DNA of 64,000 bases from UBA6019 sp035535055. GTDB taxonomy: Bacteria > Chloroflexota > Dormibacteria > Dormibacterales > Dormibacteraceae. The DNA lies in NCBI GenBank assembly GCA_035535055.1, contig DATLQT010000071.1, positions 4,940-68,939 of the forward strand. The letters are read 5' to 3'. A program made the position numbers and the translations under genes. Below are positions 59,706-64,000 of this stretch, in pieces. Each line of letters starts with the position of its first letter. The first letter of the stretch is position 1. The notes under the pieces were generated by a model. That model made no database searches, was not told the origin of the DNA, and was given only the letters and a program-made list of their open reading frames with translations.

Positions 59706-61322
59706 ATGAGTTACCAGACCCTCTACCGCAAGTACCGGTCGCAGACCTTCGCCGACCTCGTCGGCCAGGAAGCCGTGACGCGCGCCCTGCAGGGCGCGAT
59801 CGCCTCCGGGCGTGTCGCCCACGCATACCTCTTCAGCGGTTCGCGGGGAACCGGCAAGACGTCATCGGCGCGCCTCCTCGCGAAGGCGCTCAACTGCCAG
59901 AACCGCACCGAAGGATCGGCGGAGCCGTGCGGCGAGTGCATTCCGTGCCAGGCGATCGCCGCTGGCAACGCGCTCGACGTGATCGAGATCGACGCTGCCT
60001 CCAACCGCGGCATCGACGACATCCGGGACCTCCGCGAGAAGGTCCGGCTGGCCCCCTCCCAGGGCCGCTTCAAGATCTACATCATCGACGAGGCTCACAT
60101 GTTGACGGCCGAATCTTTCAACGCACTTTTGAAGACGTTGGAAGAGCCGCCGCCTCACGTCGTCTTCGTCCTCTGCACGACCGAGGCACAGAAGGTGCCT
60201 CTGACGGTGCTAGGGCGCTGCCAGCAGTTCCCCTTCCGGCGGCTCTCGGAGGATGTGATCGCCGCCCGCTTGGGGATGATCGCAGAGCGCGAGGGCATCG
60301 CCATCGACGCCGACGCTCTTTCCCTGCTGGCCCGCACCTCGGAGGGATCGATGCGCGACGCGATCGGTTACCTCGACCAGCTGGCGCCTCTCACCTCCGG
60401 CCGGATCGACCTTGCTGAGGCGCGTTCGCTGCTCGGCCTTGCCGACCCGCTGGCGGTCGCGACCCTCTTCGACGCGGTTCTCGACGGCCGTGCCCACGAT
60501 GCGCTTCACACCCTCACCGGGCTGTACGAGGGAGGCGCCGACCTCCGGCCCCTGGTGCGCGGGCTGATGGAGCGCTGCCGCGACCTGCTGGTGAAGGCGA
60601 TCGACGCCCGCAGCGCGCCCGCGCGCGCCAGGCTCTCACTTGCCCTCGACTCGCTCCTCCACCTGGATGGCGAGGTCCGGCGACACGCCGAGCCCCGCTT
60701 CCTGGTCGAGGCGACACTGGTCCGGCTGGCGGTCGCCGGGGACCAACACGCCCCGCCGCTGGCGACTGCGCCCCTGCCCCCGGCAGCGGCGCGTTCAGCG
60801 CCTCCCGCACCCGTTCCGCAGGCTTCGCCCACGGCCGTCCCCGTCGCGGCAGTCGCTGCGCCTCCGCTGCCCTCCTCGGCCCCGGTACCAGCCTCGGCCC
60901 CGATGGCAGAGGCCGAGGCCGGGCCCGAGCCGGACCTCGCGGCCGAGCCGGAGCTGGCCAGCCCGATCGAGCCTCCGGCCGGTACCCAGCAGGCGTGGAC
61001 GAGGGTTCTCGAGGAACTGCCGGTGAGTGCCCGCGGCATCCTGAAACAGGCCGAGGTTGACTTCGAGGGGGACACAGTCGTCGCCGTGTACCCCTACAAG
61101 GGCCAATACGATGTGGCCGTGAACAAGCAGGCCGAGGTGGCGCGCCTGGTCACCGCGCATTTCAGTCCCAGCACCCGGTTCGAGATCCGGCTGCTGCCGC
61201 TCAGCGACCGCGGCGTCCCCGCCCGGCCCACGGCGCTGGCGCCGGAGGAGCATCCCAGCGTCGTCGAGGCGCTCAACGTCCTCGGTGCCAGGGTCATCGA
61301 CATCAAGGAGATCCACGAATGA
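59706..61322 (+). CDS. dnaX: DNA polymerase III subunits gamma and tau
   Basis: This 538-residue clamp-loader ATPase has Walker A GSRGTGKT (45-52), a zinc site (Cys64, Cys75, Cys78, Cys81: LNCQ, CGECIPC), the DEAH Walker B IIDEAHML, LLKTLEEPP and sensor residues. A Pro/Ala-rich linker (~355-420) leads to a tau-type C-terminal domain. No obvious slippery A-run for gamma formation is visible. The ATG directly follows the U-rich end of the SRP RNA without a Shine-Dalgarno. The stop overlaps the ybaB ATG. Confidence 0.95.
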   Translation: MSYQTLYRKYRSQTFADLVGQEAVTRALQGAIASGRVAHAYLFSGSRGTGKTSSARLLAKALNCQNRTEGSAEPCGECIPCQAIAAGNALDVIEIDAASNRGIDDIRDLREKVRLAPSQGRFKIYIIDEAHMLTAESFNALLKTLEEPPPHVVFVLCTTEAQKVPLTVLGRCQQFPFRRLSEDVIAARLGMIAEREGIAIDADALSLLARTSEGSMRDAIGYLDQLAPLTSGRIDLAEARSLLGLADPLAVATLFDAVLDGRAHDALHTLTGLYEGGADLRPLVRGLMERCRDLLVKAIDARSAPARARLSLALDSLLHLDGEVRRHAEPRFLVEATLVRLAVAGDQHAPPLATAPLPPAAARSAPPAPVPQASPTAVPVAAVAAPPLPSSAPVPASAPMAEAEAGPEPDLAAEPELASPIEPPAGTQQAWTRVLEELPVSARGILKQAEVDFEGDTVVAVYPYKGQYDVAVNKQAEVARLVTAHFSPSTRFEIRLLPLSDRGVPARPTALAPEEHPSVVEALNVLGARVIDIKEIHE

Positions 61323-61627
61323 AGAATCCGATGGGGATGCTGAAGCAGGTCCAGCAGATGCAGGTGAAGATGGCCGCGGTCCAGGCCGAGCTGGAGACCG
61401 CAACCGTCGAGGCCACGGTGGGGGGCGGGGTGGTGACTGCGGTCGCCACCGGCGCCCAAAAGCTGGTCTCGATCACCATCGGGCCCGACGTCATCGGCGA
61501 CGCCGAAATGCTGCCCGACCTGGTGCTGGCCGCCGTGAACGAAGCGCTCGATCGCTCTCGCGCGATGGCCGCCGAGAAGATGCAGGCGGTCACCGCCGGT
61601 CTCGGCCTTCCGCCCGGCCTGATCTAG
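61319..61627 (+). CDS. ybaB: Nucleoid-associated protein YbaB/EbfC
   Basis: This 102-residue small DNA-binding protein begins MKNPMGMLKQVQQMQVKM and contains the EATVGGGVVTAVATG strand and PDLVLAAVNEALDRSR. Members bind DNA non-specifically and often lie between dnaX and recR, as here. ATG 61319 overlaps the dnaX stop (ATGA). recR follows after 25 bp. Confidence 0.95.
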   Translation: MKNPMGMLKQVQQMQVKMAAVQAELETATVEATVGGGVVTAVATGAQKLVSITIGPDVIGDAEMLPDLVLAAVNEALDRSRAMAAEKMQAVTAGLGLPPGLI

Positions 61628-61652
61628 TCGCCGGGTTCGGACGGGTCGCGGG

Positions 61653-62249
61653 ATGGAGCTTCCAGAGCCGCTCGAGCGGCTGATCGCGGAGCTCTCGCGG
61701 CTGCCCGGCGTCGGACCCAAGACCGCTCAGCGTCTCGCCTTCCACCTTCTCCGCTCCGATCGCGAGCGGGTGGAGCGGCTGGCGGAGACGCTGGTCGACG
61801 TGAAGGCGAGGCTCGGCTACTGCAGCACCTGCTTCAACATCGCCGAGGGACCGCTCTGCGTCGTCTGCACGTCCGGACGGCGAGATCACGGCGTCATCTG
61901 CGTTGTCGAGGCGCCCCTCGACGTGCTCGCCATCGAGCGCACCGGCGAGTATCGAGGGATGTTCCACGTCTTACATGGCGTGCTCTCGCCGATCGACAAC
62001 GTCGGGCCGGAGGAGATCCACCTCCCGAAGCTCTTGGAGCGGATCACCGGCGGCGGGGTCGAGGAGGTGATCGTGGCCACCAACCCCGATATCGAGGGTG
62101 AGGCGACCGCGGCCTACCTTCACCGTGCCATCGCGCTGCTGGGCGTGAAGGTCACGCGGCCGGCTCATGGGCTGCCCTTCGGGGGTGATCTCGAATACGC
62201 CGACGAGCTTACCCTGGCCCGGGCGATGTCTGGCCGTCGCTCCCTCTAG
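61653..62249 (+). CDS. recR: Recombination mediator RecR
   Basis: This 198-residue RecFOR-pathway protein has an N-terminal helix-hairpin-helix (LSRLPGVGPKTAQRL), a C4 zinc finger (Cys57, Cys60, Cys69, Cys72), a Toprim domain (ICVVEAPLDVLAIERTGEYRG, ATNPDIEGEATAAYL) and a terminal Walker-like GLPFGGDLEYADELTL. A ring of RecR helps load RecA at gaps. It ends 92 bp before the first predicted rRNA promoter element is passed, and is the last protein gene in the window. Confidence 0.96.
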   Translation: MELPEPLERLIAELSRLPGVGPKTAQRLAFHLLRSDRERVERLAETLVDVKARLGYCSTCFNIAEGPLCVVCTSGRRDHGVICVVEAPLDVLAIERTGEYRGMFHVLHGVLSPIDNVGPEEIHLPKLLERITGGGVEEVIVATNPDIEGEATAAYLHRAIALLGVKVTRPAHGLPFGGDLEYADELTLARAMSGRRSL

Positions 62250-62279
62250 AGACCGTCCCCGGAGCGCGTCCGGACGGGG

Positions 62280-62346
62280 TATACTCTCCCTTCGGCCGAA
62301 CGGCTCTTGCGCCTCGGTTTCGAGACCGGGTGCCGGGCGGTATAAT
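62280..62346 (+). promoter_or_regulatory. Tandem -10 elements of the rRNA promoter region
   Basis: TATACT at 62280-62285 and TATAAT at 62341-62346 look like two -10 boxes. For the second, TTTCGA at 62318-62323 with a 17-bp spacer is a weak -35; none is convincing for the first. The 225-bp gap recR-16S otherwise holds the rRNA leader. Confidence 0.55.
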
Positions 62347-62467
62347 GGCCGGGCCCTTCCGACAGCGGTGCTTCGTGCGCCCTGCGGAGGCCGGAAAACA
62401 GAACCTTGACAACTGAAGAGTGGGAAAGACTCTGAGAGTCATAACGACTCAGGGCTAAGGCCTTGGG

Positions 62468-62478
62468 TCTCCGTTTAG

Positions 62479-62485
<7 letters not shown>
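62468..62485 (+). promoter_or_regulatory. Hairpin at the 5' end of 16S rRNA
   Basis: A perfect 7-bp stem, TCTCCGT (62468-62474) with ACGGAGA (62479-62485) and loop TTAG, overlaps the mature 16S 5' end (GGAGAGTTTGATCC). It would have to open for the 16S 5' domain to form and may mark a leader-processing or folding step. Confidence 0.5.
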
Positions 62486-63988
<1,503 letters not shown>

Positions 63989-64000
63989 GGGAGCCGAGGA

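Noticed and set aside
62406..62434. Perfect TTGACA in the rRNA leader as a third promoter
   Set aside because: No acceptable -10 lies 16-18 bp downstream; it resembles a conserved leader sequence instead.

Overview
The window is a GC-rich bacterial chromosome segment with no plasmid, phage, IS or CRISPR signature. Evidence for its placement: a 16S rRNA at the right edge with a non-proteobacterial signature, a large (~270 nt) SRP RNA that keeps an Alu domain, a WhiA/RapZ/glycolysis cluster and a CysO-like sulfur carrier. Together these suggest a Terrabacteria lineage, most likely Chloroflexota or Dormibacterota-like. This placement is an inference; the 16S at 62479-63986 would settle it.

Layout. 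1-5.4 kb: the 3' end of uvrA, a convergent lysyl-phosphatidylglycerol synthase-like gene, an alpha/beta hydrolase and a frameshifted two-domain acyl-CoA reductase. 5.4-20 kb: uvrC, a RapZ C-terminal-domain protein, an inserted block (HAD, epimerase, GNAT, branched-chain E1 beta/alpha), then whiA, a lipoprotein, gap-pgk-tpiA-apgM, sodA and secG. This is the classical uvrC-rapZ-yvcK-whiA-gap-pgk-tpi-secG order with yvcK missing and foreign genes in its place. 20-28 kb: a peptide-binding protein, an F420/FMN-type oxidase, an SDR, an aminotransferase, a GAF plus Mrr-like protein, an amidase and an HhH-GPD protein. 28.2-29.9 kb: a graveyard with a decayed glutaryl-CoA-dehydrogenase-like gene and a damaged membrane-protein gene. 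29.9-41.3 kb: a compact aromatic supra-operon trpEGDCFBA-aroH-aroF-tyrA-aroA, followed by coupled FAD oxidase and Nudix genes. 41.3-44.4 kb: membrane proteins and a PATAN-like protein. 44.5-48.1 kb: metG-thrC-cysO-like-NIL, a possible sulfur-relay operon. 48.2-50.3 kb: a decayed monooxygenase-like gene, mnmA and an acidic protein. 50.5-56.3 kb: a coupled nuoJKLMN-like membrane module lacking most canonical proton-path residues. 56.4-62.2 kb: a class A PBP, a CDP-alcohol phosphatidyltransferase, SRP RNA and dnaX-ybaB-recR. 62.2-64 kb: rRNA promoters and 16S rRNA.

Two expression themes recur. Many non-coupled genes have a -10-like hexamer (often TAGACT) 7-12 nt before the start codon and no Shine-Dalgarno, which suggests leaderless transcripts. 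Several coupled genes have no ATG/GTG/TTG where the protein must start. They appear to use CTG (at CTGA stop/start overlaps) or ATT/ATC.

Frameshifts are confined to a few loci among dozens of intact long genes. One of those loci also carries nonsense codons. Real gene decay is therefore more likely than general sequencing error.
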